From positions 55,063,741 through 55,127,740 of the forward strand of contig CM041465.1 of NCBI GenBank assembly GCA_023213395.1: a stretch of 64,000 nucleotides of DNA. Reading direction: 5' to 3'. A program made the translations under genes and the position numbers. The notes under the pieces are model-generated. The model was given only the letters and a program-made list of their open reading frames with translations, searched no databases and was not told the origin of the DNA. This stretch comes from Cycas panzhihuaensis. Its lineage: Eukaryota > Cycadophyta. Below, one piece after another: positions 9,740 through 21,499 of the stretch. Positions within the stretch are counted from its first letter, which is position 1, and each line of letters starts with the position of its first letter.

Positions 9740-9845
9740 ATGGTTTACTTTTGTAAATGAATATTTTTGTAATATGCTGCAAATGTTTGTGTGTTGATAT
9801 GTAAATATGTGAATGTATATATTTTGTTGTAAAGTTTTGTAAATA
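9740..9845 (+). terminator. UGUA-rich polyadenylation-like region for antisense gene
   Basis: On the plus strand this stretch is full of TTGT, TGTA and ATGTAAAT words with AATGAA/AATAT-like sequences, the composition of plant 3'-end signals. It follows the antisense ORFs and precedes the convergent end of pol. The equivalent stretch is present in E3 (31690-31810, opposite strand) and E4 (61240-61330). The function is inferred. Confidence 0.35.
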
Positions 9846-10130
9846 TGCAGGTGTTTCCGTCCATGCATGGCCATACGTCTAACAGGAGCACACGCATCCA
9901 CTGTAAGCAGAGGCGACCGAGAGGCGTGAGGTTAGAAGATAGGGCGACATGCACGTCCACAGGGGAGCATAGCAGAATATGCGAAGGAAACGACAAGCAC
10001 GAAAAGGGGAGTAATAATACTCCATAGCATCGTCCTAGGTTGGGGGATGCCCAAAATAGGAAGACAAAGATTCCCAAGAGTATACGGGAACGCGGGCTCC
10101 GCGGGAGGAACCAGAAGAAGGAATGAGAGT
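9846..10130. other. Spacer between antisense gene end and pol hairpin
   Basis: About 285 bp with partly open but unconvincing frames on both strands. It is conserved at DNA level in E3 (31440-31690) and E4 (61330-61600). I see no recognisable gene or signal. Confidence 0.5.
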
Positions 10131-10187
10131 CCATCTTAAATCACCATCCTACCCGTGGTTGGGAGGAATAGAAACAATTTAAGATGG
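10131..10187. repeat. Conserved hairpin just after pol
   Basis: Perfect 11-bp arms ccatcttaaat (10131-10141) and atttaagatgg (10177-10187), with a second weaker internal pairing (cctaccc/gggagg). It lies about 35 bp past the pol stop. E3 (31372-31427) has the same arms. E4 (61610-61666) has arms extended by CCG/CGG, where a T-A pair has become C-G. Confidence 0.6.
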
Positions 10188-10221
10188 TAGTTTAGGCTCG
10201 TTTCGGAGTGAGGCGAAGAGA

Positions 10222-11489
10222 TCACGCGTAGAACTTCTTGAGGAATTTCCCGTTGACCGCTTTCTCAAACTCCAAGCCGTCTAAGGTGGCGATCCTGTAG
10301 GCGCCGTTATCGAGGCTTTCGAGAACGACGAAGGGACCTACCCACTTGGGCCCAAATTTGGCCAAGCGATCGTAAAGATACTCTAATTTGAGGAAGTGGT
10401 CCCTGTGACACAAAGGACTGCACGAGGTGTTTATCATATGTCCTTTGCAAGCGGGCTTCAAGTGAGGTTCACTTGATAAGCCGCTAGGCGCCTCTCATCC
10501 AGGGCTTCGAGGTCTAGGAGACGAGCCTGGTGAGTAGGCTCCTCATCGATGAGGCCTTGAAGGGAGACCCGGAGAGAAGGGACCTCCACTTCCAATGTAG
10601 TATCGCGGTCCGTGAACTAGCGAGAATGGGGTCATCCCGTGGCTGTCCTGACAGAGGTGCGATAAGCCCATAGAGCGGAAGGAGGCTGGATATGCCGGCC
10701 TCTTTGAGACCGAGTGACTGCTTTCTTCAAGATGCCAATGAGCGTTTGTTGAAAGACTCAATCGCCATTGGCTTGGGGTAATAAGGGATGACGTCTTGTG
10801 TGAGATTTTGAATTTCTCACACAATTCGCCCATTCCTTATTACAAAAGGGAGTTCCATTATCCGTAATTAGGACGTCTGGAATTCCAAAACGATAGATAA
10901 TATGCTGGTAGACGAAGGTGGCTATCGTCTTGCCAGGGGTAGTGGACAGGGGGATCGCCTCTGCCCATTTAGTAAAGTACTCGGTAGCGGTTAGGATGTA
11001 TTTATGTTGTGCGGAAGATGGTGGCGATATAGCCCCGATGAGGTCTAAACCCCATTGGGAAAAGGGCCATGGAGACACGATAGGGTGTAGTGCCTCGGAA
11101 GGTACGTGAGAGACGTTGGCGTGCTCTTGGCAACGCCGGCATCTAAGGGCGCAAGCGTGGGCGTCCTTGAACAAGGACTGCGAATAGCCCATGCGAAGGA
11201 TCCTTTGGGCCATGGATTGGCCCCCAAAGTGGCCCCCACAAATGCCATGGTGGCACTCGCGGAGTATTTGGTCCGCTTCATCAGGAGCGACGCAGCGAAG
11301 CAGGATCCCATCGAAGGATCTCTTATACAACACCCCATCCACGAGGAGGTGTTGCCTAGCGATGGCGGACACGCAACCCGACCTTCTTCTGGCGGCGGGC
11401 GATATTCTTCTTTGAGTCGAATACGGCGCGGTGGCGCCATCCCACTCGCTATCGGCGAGTGGGTGAGGAGGAACATCCCGGACGGCCAT
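10222..11489 (-). pseudogene. Integrase of E1
   Basis: The integrase inserts the cDNA into the chromosome. The N-terminal zinc domain is seen in the frame from 11489: HHGICGGHFG, then CALRCRRCQEHAN, giving H-x4-H...C-x2-C. The core follows with WGLDLIGAI (first Asp) and DVLITDNGTPF (second Asp). The frame is lost after PQANGD, where the element has lesions before the expected catalytic Glu region (FQQTLIGILKKA). The C-terminal part resumes at 10461-10222 with KFGPKWVGPF, GAYRIATLDG and the terminal LKKFYA, typical of the integrase C-terminal beta-barrel region. It is broken by at least two frame lesions. Confidence 0.85.
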
Positions 11490-11496
11490 GATGGAC

Positions 11497-12956
11497 TCAT
11501 CCGGAAGGAGTCGTCAGCAGGGGCCGCCTCGTTGGGGATGGCGGCATCGCCAACTGCTCGCCACTACCATTCCCTTCTTCGACTTCACTGACAACCCGCA
11601 AGTCGAATTCTTGAGCAGATGGCCCAACATCCCGCCCCACTGTCAAATCCGAACAGGTAAGCAAGTAACGCAAGGGATCGGATTGAACGACCACCTTGGT
11701 CATATTGCCGAGTAAGTAGTCAAATTTCTTGGTCGCATGGACCAAGGAGAGGCATTCCTTTTCGGCGAGAGGATAGTTTAATTCAACAACAACGAGGGTG
11801 CGACTGATGAAATAAATGGCCCTCTCGGTTCCCAAATCGTCCTCCTATGCGAGCATTGCGCCCAGGGATTCGTCGATTCTTGAGGTGTATAAGATGAAGG
11901 GCCCATCGAGCGAGGAGGCGCCCAGTGAGGCGGATCTGAGAGCTTCCTTGAGCCCTCTGAGGCCTTTTGGGTCTTGTCGACCTGCATAAAAGGAGCTCCT
12001 TTCTTCAATAGGTTCGTAAGAGGCTTGGCGTTTATGGCGAAATCTACCAAAAAGTGCCTCAAGAAACCAAGCCTGCCTAGGAACGACTTAATTTGTCGTT
12101 GGGTCTTAGGCGGTGGCATGTCAAGGATCGCCTTGACTTTTTCTGGATCAATCTGGATTCCTTATTGGGACACGAGAAAACCAAGGAGTTTGCCCGAGGT
12201 AACGGCAAACACGCATTTCAGCGGGTTTAAGCTAACATGGTACTTACGGCATCTTGCGAAGATGGCACGCAAGTCGGAAAGATGATGGGCTCGGAGCGGA
12301 GAGGCCCATCATGTCATCCATGAAGACCTCCAACGTCGCTGATGAGGTCATGGAAGATGAAATGCATGGCCCTTTGATAAGTAGCCCCTACATTTTTAAG
12401 ACCAAAGGGCATCGCCTTATAGGCGAAGGTGCCCCATGGCATTGTGAAGGCCTTATGACGGTCTTGAGAAATCGATCGATTATAGCCGAGAAGCCGCCCA
12501 TTAGGGACATAACCCGAATCCGGTGTCGATCGATTATTTGATCGATGAAAGGAAGGAGAAAGTTGTCCTTAGGACAAGCGTTATTTATGTCGTGAAAATC
12601 GACACAACACGAATGGTCCCGCTTCTTTTAGCAACGGAACGATATTCGATACCCACTTGGGGTAATCGATGGAGGAAATAAGTCCTTCGTGCTTCTCAAC
12701 TTCCATCTTAACGGCGGCCGAGCTTGGGTGAAGGGCCGCCTCGACGCCGCAGGCGAGCGTCAGGAAAGGTCGTAAGGTTATGCACAACGATGGAGGGGTC
12801 AATGCCCTTCATGTCTGAGTATTCCCACGCAAATACGTTGCAGAATTCCCGGAATAGGAGGGTGTATTCCCTCACCTCGTCAGGGGTGCACTCCGCTCCT
12901 ACCTTGATGACCCTATCCGGGGCAAGGACTATGTCCTGGGTTGCCCCCATGCACAT
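11497..12956 (-). pseudogene. Reverse transcriptase and pol RNase H of E1
   Basis: The RT leader (FAWEYSDMKGIDPSIVVH) begins near 12956, followed in shifted frames by DYPKWVSNIVP, the PWGTFAYKAMPFGLKN region and the catalytic FMDD box at about 12312-12323, a YxDD variant usual in gypsy elements. The RT connection (QRQIKSFLGRLGFLRHF) is near 12110. The Ty3-type RNase H follows: AIYFISRTLVVVELNYPLAEKE, HATKKFDYLLG and QSDPLRYLLT, in the frame 11835-11497. At least four frameshifts or stops separate these blocks, so no continuous RT is encoded. Confidence 0.85.
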
Positions 12957-13104
12957 GGCATTCCCTTCCTCGAAATGGAGGGGGCAAGGTCGATCGAAGG
13001 GAGGAACCTAAGAGGGATTGGGTTGGCTAATGTGGACCCAATCGCTAAGACCTTCTGGTGGCCAAGCTTGTGGTGACCAGGAGGCAAACTTGGCATGGAA
13101 CCTG

Positions 13105-13545
13105 CTAAGTGTTCCAGCAAAGCCTCGTCATCTTCGAAGTAGTCCATGCCATCGATGGCCTGGCTTCGAATGGGCGAGGCGAGAGATGGCGCGGGAGCGG
13201 CAGGGGCCAGATGGCTCGAAGATCGCCGCCATCCAGGGATGACAAAGGAGAGTCAAGGAGAGGTCCCTCGTAAAAAGCAAGAGGCAAACTCTCAACATCG
13301 TCACCTACGGGAGGCGACGAGGTGGAAAAGTCTGGGACATGATGATCAGCATGCGCAATGTCATGTGACATGTGAAAGTGGCCCGGCTCTACAACAAAAG
13401 AGGCCTTAAGAGGGAGGTTAGGGCTAGGTAGGCGCCCCATCAAAAGTGAGGAACGAGGCGGGTGAGGACGATCCTTATCCTCACTATGGGATCCGTCATC
13501 ATCAAACACGGCGCACTCCATAACTCCTGACACCAATAGGAGCAA
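13105..13545 (-). pseudogene. Protease-RT linker of E1 polyprotein
   Basis: An open frame of 146 codons between protease and RT, rich in Ser, Pro, Asp and His (for example DDDGSHSEDKDRPHPP). Matching segments occur in H (22080-22549) and E3 (28080-28480). It has no recognised domain and is the variable linker of this polyprotein. Confidence 0.55.
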
Positions 13546-13705
13546 AACGCGTCAAGCTTGGGGAAGAAGACGCAGGACTTTCTTCTCGGTAGGAGGAATC
13601 AGGAATTTCAATAGAGCAAGCTAAGACATGGTTAGGAGGGCGTTTGTTTCCCTTCGTATGGCCATGGCTTGCCTGGGCGGGAGGCCTAGCTGGTTTGGCG
13701 AGCGA

Positions 13706-14078
13706 TCACTCGCGGAGGACAACTTTCATCTGCCCATTATGGACAAATTTAAGTTGTCCCCAACGGGTGGAACACACGGCTCCCATTTGGTCAAGCCATG
13801 GTCGACCCAGAAGCAGGTTGTAATCAACATCGACATCGAGGACGACGATGCCGAAGCAACGGCCTTGTCCTTGAGGGTAAGAGGTATCGAGACGATCCCG
13901 AGGGAGTCTTCTCATCATCATAACCTCGACAGCCATGGGACAGTTCCAAAGCTAAACACCGAGCTCTTGCATGACGTAAGGGCATGGCGTTGACGGAGGA
14001 ACCGTTGTCCACGCAGTTCTCCGTAACGCGTGCAACGGAGTATCTATGGTAATGGTGAAAGGGAAGTTCCATTGGCAT
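13706..14078 (-). pseudogene. Aspartic protease of E1
   Basis: The catalytic motif is VDNGSSVNAMPL with the Asp near 14009, in the DNGSS variant common in plant gypsy elements. The second half, LDVDVDYNLLLGRPWLDQMGAV followed by QLKFVHNGQMKVV, is in another frame (13936-13706), so a frameshift lies between them around 13940. The enzyme would cut the Gag-Pol polyprotein. The parallel regions are 21500-22010 in H and 27510-27940 in E3. Confidence 0.8.
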
Positions 14079-14199
14079 TCCCTTCCACTAAACGTAGGGA
14101 GATCTCTGGGATCGAAGGAGATAATGGATTCATCACTTGGGGTTGTACCCAAGGCGTGAACGGATGCGTCATTCGATCCAAAAGCTTCTAGAAGGAGCG

Positions 14200-16704
14200 C
14201 TGTTGCTCGGGTAACTTCTCAAGACATCCATGATGGACATCCCGGTAGCCACTGTAAGAAGCTCTTCGACTACGGAGAAAGGCTTACCCCTCCCTGTGGG
14301 TTGGGTAAGGGCTCTCCTAAAGTCAAATCGCCCGGGGCATGTGAATCGCCTTGGGAAGTGCGAATCTCCGGGAGTAGCATCCGAGGAGGATCAAGCCGCG
14401 AGGTGACGCCAGGCGCCATTGCCTCCTTGGCGCCTTGAGACCGTTAACGCAGAGAGGAGTGGTCTCGAGCATTTGGATTACCTTCTTTCCCTTGTTACGG
14501 ACCGCTAAGGTGATGGAGCGTGGTCGGGAGATCGCGAAGGGAAGGCGACCTCTGCACACCCTTACCTCTACCACGCAGCGGGGATCGGGGACCTATCCGA
14601 TTCCTACTTCCTTTATCGACATCGCGACCCGTTCCCCATGCTTGGGAATGGGTCTCTATGAATGGGCCGATCGAGGTTAGGCCTCGATGTTCGCTTAGGG
14701 GACGAGTCGCTGGCGGGCATCGCTAGTCTTTGTGCCCGGCAGTGAATCGTCATGGAAACATTCTCGTGGATGAGCACCACCTCGTCTCAAGGGGACGGTC
14801 GGTCCTCCTTGCTTGAGAAGATCGGTTGCCCCCTTTGGGGGGCATCGCATGGGAAGTCTACTGGACTGGTTTATGAGAGGTTGGCGACGAAGGAGGTTGG
14901 AGTTTTAACTCCTTCATCGTGCGCTCAAATGAGCGAATAGCGGAAGTAAGGGGATCTAGGGTCTCTCACGGATGAGAGGCGGACCTAGCGGGCTGCGAAG
15001 GTTTGGTCTCCTTCGCTGGAGGAGACGCTTCGCGGCGTTGCGAGGGCTTGGGAGGTTTCTTTAGTCCCGCTTGGATCTCAATGGCCTCCAAAGCTAGACA
15101 CCTCGTGATGGCGGAGTCACACGTGGTCACCCCCATCTGAGGACTTCCACATGCACTTGAGGTGAAGTGCATTGACAAGAGATCCCTCTTCAACCTCGTA
15201 ACGTGGCCTTGGTGGAGTGAAGAAGATCGTGAAACGTCGCACAAAGTCACGATTCATCTCATCGTGACCTTGTTTAGCGACGAAGCGCCTTCATTCCGCT
15301 TTCGAATGGGCGGACTACGTCAAAGTAGTTGACGAACTCGTCCACTAGTTCTTCGGAATGAGGAGATCGAATAAGCGTGAAGGCGGAAACCACTTGAGGG
15401 CGTTGCCCTGTAAGGACCGCGAAAAAAGCTTCATAAGTATATGGTCGTAAGCCCAATAATCGATGCATGCCATAGAAGCCGCGTACATGCTCGGTTGGGT
15501 CCGCGACGAAGTCCCGTCGAATTTGGGAACTTCGGGAGGGTGAGGCGGCGAGTTAGTCCTCGGCCTCAATAGACAATGGCGTCGACCTATAGTCCACGAA
15601 AGGACGGTCCTTGCTTGGGCTAAGGTCGACAACCGTAAAGGAATGGATGGGGTGGTAAACCCATCCTCCTTGGGAAAAGGCCCCTTGTTGGAAAGGCGGG
15701 TAAAAGTTCAAAAGAGGTACGCTCCCCACGATGATGCAAAGAATGGGAGTTCTTGTTTGGACGGCGGAAGCGGAGGATGAGGATAGGGTTTTGCCCATAT
15801 GGGCCACCCGTAGGTGGCGCGACCCCATATGGGTGCAACGGGTCCACCCATAACATGTGGAGATGGCTTCCCTTGCCTTGCCCCCAAGGCAGTGTAACCT
15901 GGGGGCACGTAAAGAGAAGAACCACCAATCGGGTTTTGGACATATGTAGGAGTGGATCCTACATGGCTAACGGCGGCGGCACTAGTAGGACCACGAGGCC
16001 TACTAGGGAACGCATGCGCCACGTTCGGAGGTGGCGCGTGCGTTTGGCTAGAGCATGGCATGCTAACCCCGAGTTGAGGGAAGGACACACCTCGAACGGG
16101 CCCTGAAGAAGTAGGACCACGGCTAGAAACAGGTGGCGCGACACTCGCCTTGGGAGCCGGGGTAGACACGGCATATGACGTGTATGCGCGGGTAGGAGCG
16201 TCGATCGTTATAGATGACGCAGGCATGGACGAAGAAGATGCTACATTGCGTAGCATTTCTGCGAACCATCTAGGGTGCGGCTGGCGGCGAGCCGCTCGAA
16301 AGCACTCGCTAAGCGCCTCGACCGCGTCGGCGGGAGGGGTATCCTCGTAGCCATACGAGGTCTAAGGGACTTCGAAAGTAGGGGATCCTTCGGGGTGCCC
16401 CTCGTGAGGCTCATCAGTAGGGTGGCGAGTCTCGTGAGGGTCCGAATCTTCCGCTGCTTGAGCGAAAGGCTGAAAGTCGTCCGGGTGGAAATGGTCATCT
16501 GGGTAGTAGATGGAATCATTGCCCTCTTGGGCAGATTCCGGAACAGACGAAGGGAACTCTTGAGTTCCGGCCATGGACGATGAGGGCCCAATCGGACGGG
16601 TAACCTTCCATTGTTGAATCGGGGTTCGACGACGGAGGGGAACGAGACGATTGGTCTTCTAACAACGGTGGCAAGCCTCGCAAGCGACGTGAGAAACGTC
16701 GCAT
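14200..16704 (-). pseudogene. gag of E1
   Basis: Gag starts at 16704 with MRRFSRRLRGLPPLLEDQ. It shifts frame near 16560 (TQEFPSSVPESAQEGNDS), meets a stop near 16361 where H has Ser, and continues with WFAEMLRNVASSSS and a Pro/Gly/Ser-rich linker (16256-15708). Capsid-like segments near 15468-15290 (LVDEFVNYFDVVRPFESGMK) are followed by the part containing EAIEIQAGLKKPPKPSQ. Further lesions break the C-terminal segment, which in H carries a WCSIHG...H...C zinc-knuckle-like motif. It is a non-functional copy. Confidence 0.8.
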
Positions 16705-16866
16705 GCAATGCCTTCACAAGCGTCATTAGGAGAAACGGAAAGGAGAAGAAAGGAAGAAATGTAAAACACGTTGGGGGTCGCCCAACTGAAAACACGGAAT
16801 GCGAACCTACCTAGAGGCAAGAACACCAACAAGGAGGGGAAGCGGATTTAGCTTCCTTACTGGCAG

Positions 16867-16885
16867 TCCCCAGTATGGTCACCAG
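16867..16885 (-). other. Primer binding site of E1
   Basis: Reading on the minus strand, the LTR ends TTCA, then one base, then TGGTGACCATACTGGGGA. The TGG start and position are those of a tRNA primer site. I could not match it to a particular tRNA. Confidence 0.6.
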
Positions 16886-19377
16886 TGAAACGCTCTCCGC
16901 GGGGCGGTGATCCTACGTCTAGCAAAGGAATACAAAACACAACACTGACTGGGCAGACAATGAGGATCTCACCGCAGATGTCCGTCTTGGCCGAGCGCGG
17001 GTTTGGGCTGAGGTGCCTAGTTGCTTCCAGTAGCTGCACGAGGCCTTCCTACCCTTCGATGGCGGGAAGGAGAGGGAAACCTCGCGCGTCGCGGCTTCTC
17101 AAGGTAATGAGAAGGCAACGAGAGGGCAACAAAATCAACGTGCAACAGGTGTGAAGTACAGTGTGGTCGAGGTATGCAACGTAAACAGGTCTTCTATCTC
17201 TATGTAATGCAAAGTAAAAGAAACGGTACAAGAAAGTAAATGTAAAATAAAAGATTGTTTCCTTTTTCCTTTATGTTTCCTTATCTTTTACTTATCAAGC
17301 ATGTATAAAAGGCAAGAATGATATAAAAGAGAAAAACAAAGGAAACGCGAGGAATACCTGGATCCGGCGGTTGGGGTTGAAGTGTAGATTCTCCTTCTCG
17401 GTTGTGCTCCTTTCTCTTTCCTCCACGCATGCGGCCGATTGACCAGTGATAAGGGGTTCACTTACTCCCGTGAGCATGCGAAATCAAGTGAAATGAAGGG
17501 ACTAAAAGGAAATGCAAAACTAAAGGATAGAAAGTACCATGAGTGAGCTAACCAAGAATGGGTTTGCTCCACGCTACCTCCACCGATGCGATCCTGGCGA
17601 ACACAAAGAGTACCTTCCTCTCGAGGGAGAGGCTACAAAATATACAAGGATATATATATGTATGAAATCAACTAAGCCAAATAACTAGAGTTATACGCTA
17701 GAATGTAGCAAAAATGAAACAAGAAAAATGCGCGATAAACATACACACTATCATGCACCATAAAACATACTACGTGGGACTGAGTATAGCCTCGGGATGG
17801 CTAACTCACTCACGGGAGGTCTCCATGAGGTTCGGGAAGGAAACGTTAGCGGGCGACAAGGTGAGACGGGTAGTGACGGGCTACCTACACCGAAGGGAAA
17901 GCTCAAACCAACTCTCTTAGGCCTCCCTAGCTCCGTTTCTTAAGAAAACACAGATAGTAAAGGGAGAGAGGATAAGGGACGGAACCCTTGGGGAGAAGGA
18001 CGGCAATGGGGGGGAACCCGCCTATCTCCCTCAAACCCTCGCGTGAAACCCTTTACACCGGTTAACTCAAAAAAGGGGGGAAGAGATAGCTTAGAGGGAA
18101 AGGATGAATCTCAAGGAAATGCAAGGAAATAACCCCAATCTAGGGCAGCACTATAGGAGAGCTACAACTAGCCAAGATTACTCTCATTGGATGACCAAGG
18201 AAATATCAAAGAAAGTAAATGCAATGAGGGGAAAAGAGCTTACAAGTGGAACAACAAAAAGCAAGGAAAAAAGCACCAATAAGAAACAAGAAATACCTTC
18301 GATAAGAGAGAGCATGCATGCATGCACTAGATCACTTGGAGCAGCAGCAACAATCAATGTCTAGAGGCTGATTCTGAGTGTTTTTTACTAGAATGTTGAT
18401 GGGAGAAGGTCCATGCAAGTTGAGAGCTGAAAGTTGATCCTTGGAGTAGCCTTTTTGGTGAAGAAATCCCTTGGATCTTTGAGCATTTGTAAGGGAGAGT
18501 GGAACTTGTTGTGGAGAGAACGGTATGGGGCGAGAATGGCCCTGCAACTCCAACATGGCGACCCACTACACCTTTGTCCAACCACAAGACATGAAGCTCT
18601 CTCTAATTTCGTATTCTTCTCTTGTGTTTTGTGAAGAGTTCTCTTGGAAGTCTTGAAAAATGAGTCTTAGAATGATGCAAATGAGTAAAAAATCATTTTA
18701 TGTCTTGTTCACGATGAAGTGAACGTTGGGGGCATCAGCGCCCAGTGAATGCCGAACCCACGGCGATTCAGCGTGAAAAAATGCGTCAACTGCGTGGTTC
18801 TCTTTTAAATTTCAAATAGTCGTACCGTGGCAAATTTCGCGGTAATCGCAAATTTTACAGACCGCTTACCGTTTCACGGTACCGCTGAAGTTTAAAAAAG
18901 GGAAAAATGAAAGAAAAATCAAGCTTTTAAGGTAAGAACCTGGACTAAACATGGATTACATCAGCTGGGGGGAAGGCCCAGGCAGTGGGCAAGTATCTAA
19001 AATGATGGAAAGAGCCCTAACTAAGGGTTAAACTAGACTTAGGAAGGATTGCAACATAAACGGCATGTTGTAACGAGAACAAACAAGCTGGCATAAATAA
19101 TCCCGAGAAACTGTGGAGACATCGTGAGTGGTTGTAGGCCATACGGGGTGTCGCATTCGTTGAGGAATGCCCCCCGCTGTGAGTCGTCATAGGCTGAAGG
19201 CGTGCCATTAGGCACATGCATTATGAGCAAGCAGACAAACAAATGCATATAGACAGGCATATGTCGATCAAACTACTCTAAACCACCTTAATTGACATAG
19301 GTAAGAAAAGGAAGAACATATACCTGAACAAACCTGCGTCGATGCGTCTCGAGTCCATTCCCAATAGCTGGGAAACA
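16886..19377 (-). repeat. 5' LTR of E1
   Basis: 2492 bp, the partner of 3164-5670, with the same terminal words and internal landmarks. Its outer end abuts 19378, where the gag of H resumes. It supplies the promoter for E1. Confidence 0.9.
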
Positions 19378-19382
19378 CCGTA

Positions 19383-21330
19383 TCTACCCTGGCTCCCACG
19401 GCAAGCGTTGCGCCGCCTACTTCTAGCCGAGGTCCTACTTCTTCAGGACCCATTCGTGGCATGTCCTTTCCCCAACTCGAGGTTAGCATGCCATTTCTGA
19501 GCCAAACACAGGCGCCACCTCAAACGTGGCACATGCATTCCCTAGTAGGCCTCGGGGTCCTACTAGTGCTGCTGTTGTTAACTATGTAGGACCCACTGCT
19601 ACATACGTTCAAAACTCTGTTGGTGGTCCTTCCCTTTACGTGCCCCCAGGTTACACGTCTCAACCTTGGGGGCAAGCTAGAGGAAACCATCTTCCTGCTT
19701 ATGGGGTGGACCCGTTGCACCCATATGGAGTTGTGCCACCTACGGGTGGCTCATATGGGCAGAACCCAGTCCCTCACCCTTCGTTTCCGTCATCTAGCGC
19801 AATTCCCATTGCTGCGTCATCGTAAGGGAGCATACCTCCTTTCCAGAGCGTTTACCCGTAACCCCCTTTCCAACAAGAGGTGTTTCCCCAAGGAGGAATG
19901 GGTTTACCACCCCCATCTTTTCCTTTACCGATCGTCGATCCATTAGCCCAAGCGAGGACACCTCCTTTCATGGACTATAGGTCGACGCCATTATCTGTTG
20001 AGGCGCTAAGGACCAACCTGCCGCCTCACCCTCCCGGTTCCCACCGACGGAACTTCATCGCAAGACCCAACCGAGCATGTACATAGTTTTTCTATGGCAT
20101 GCATCGATTATTGGGCTTACGACCATATCCTGATGAAGCTCTTTCTGCGATCCTTATAGGGCGATGCCCTCAAGTGGTTTTACTGTCTTCCCGCTCATTT
20201 AATTTCTTCGTTCCAGTAATTGGTGGATGCGTTCGTCAACTATTTTAACGTAGCCTGTCCATTCGAAAGCGGAATGAAGGCACTTCTGTCACTTAAACAA
20301 GGTCACGACGAGATGAATCGTGACTTTGTGCGATGCTTTCACGATCTTCTTCACTCCACCAAGGCCACGTTGCCTGAGGAGTTGAAGCGAGATCTCTTTG
20401 TCAACGTACTTCGCCCCGAAGTGCATGTGGAAGTCCTCAAGATGGGGGCAACTACATGTGACTCTGCAATTACGAGGTGCTTGGTGTTGGAAGCCATTGA
20501 GATCCAGGTTGGACTCAAGAAACCTCCTAAGCCCTCGCAACATCACGAGGTGCCTCATCCAGCAAAGGAAACCAGACCTTTGCAGCCCGCTATGTCCACC
20601 TCTCATCTGACTGAGAGGACCCTAAATCCTCTTACCTCTACTATTCGCTCATTTGAACGTACGATGAAGGAGCTAAAACTCCAACCTCCTTCGTCGCTGA
20701 CCTCCCATAAACCTGTTCAGCTTTTAGGTGATGCCCCCAAAGGGGGTAACACCCAGCCTTCTCAAGCAAGGAGGACCGATCCTCCCCTTGAGAAGAGGTG
20801 GTGTTCCATCCACGGGGAGTGTTTCCATGACGATTCGCGTTGCCGGGCACAGCACCCACGTGACGCCCCGCCGCGCGATTCATCCCCTGGAAGTGCATCA
20901 AGGCCTAACCTCGATCACTGTTCATAGAGACCCGCTCCCAAACATGGGGAATGTGGTCGTGATGTTCGAAGGAACAATCGGAATCAGGATAGGTCTCCCG
21001 ATTCTCGCCCTTCGCATGGTAGAGGGAAGGGTGCGGTCACCTTCCCCTCAAGGCCCTCCACGACTGCTCTCCATCACCTTCACGGTCCGTAATAAGGGAA
21101 AGAAGGTGATCCAAATGCTCGAGACCACTCCTCTTTACGCTTTAACCCGGTCTCAAGCTGCGAAGGAGGCAACAGGCACCCTCCGCATCTACCTCGCAAC
21201 TCGATCCCCTCCAAGCTGCTCCTCGGGAGATTCTCGCACTTCCCAAGAGCATTCTCGTCAGCCTTGGCCGATTCGGGGCTTTAGGAGAGCCCTTACCCAA
21301 CCCACAGTGAGGGTAAGCCCTTCTCCGTAG
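19383..21330 (+). pseudogene. gag of element H, main part
   Basis: The Pro/Ser-rich linker (PTSGGSYGQ-like, frame 19526-19825) is followed by the capsid region in the long frame 20220-20927: ALLSLKQGHDEMNRDFVRCF, STKATLPEELKRDLF and VNVLRPEVHVEVL, the pattern of the retrotransposon gag family. A zinc-knuckle-like motif near 20805-20860 reads RWCSIHGECFHDDSRCR (C-x2-H-x4-H-x4-C). The next block contains KGKKVIQMLETTPL. Frame changes near 19850-20220 and 20930 show decay. Confidence 0.8.
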
Positions 21331-21499
21331 TCAAAGAGCTTCTCCATGGTGTAGAGATGTCTAGTATGGACGTCTTGAGAAGTTGCCCCGAGCAACGAGC
21401 ACTCCTCTTGGAAGCTCTACGATCGAATGACGCGTTCGTTCATGCCTTGGGTACAACCCAAAGCTGCAAACTCGCTATCTCCTTCGATCCCGCAGATCT

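Larger units (their letters stand above)
3164..19377 (-). mobile_element. Complete Tat-type Ty3/gypsy retrotransposon E1 (16.2 kb)
   Basis: A full-length element on the minus strand, inserted in the gag of H. It has paired LTRs (16886-19377 and 3164-5670) beginning TGTT and ending TTCA, and a 5-bp target duplication with one mismatch. In sense order it carries gag, protease, RT-RNase H, integrase, a hairpin, an antisense PMD-type gene, an archaeal-type RNase H ORF and the 3' LTR. The second RNase H after integrase is established as a feature of the plant Tat lineage. Gag, PR, RT and IN are broken by several frameshifts and stops, so the element is probably non-autonomous now. The two LTRs are closely similar with scattered differences, so the insertion is recent on the scale of genome evolution but not brand new. 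Confidence 0.92.

Noticed and set aside
13146-13409. Plus-strand frames opposite gag, PR and RT of E1 (for example near 13146, 11106, 16275)
   Set aside because: They are shadows of the minus-strand pol genes: no conserved start, no motifs, and no TATA or splice context like that of the PMD unit.
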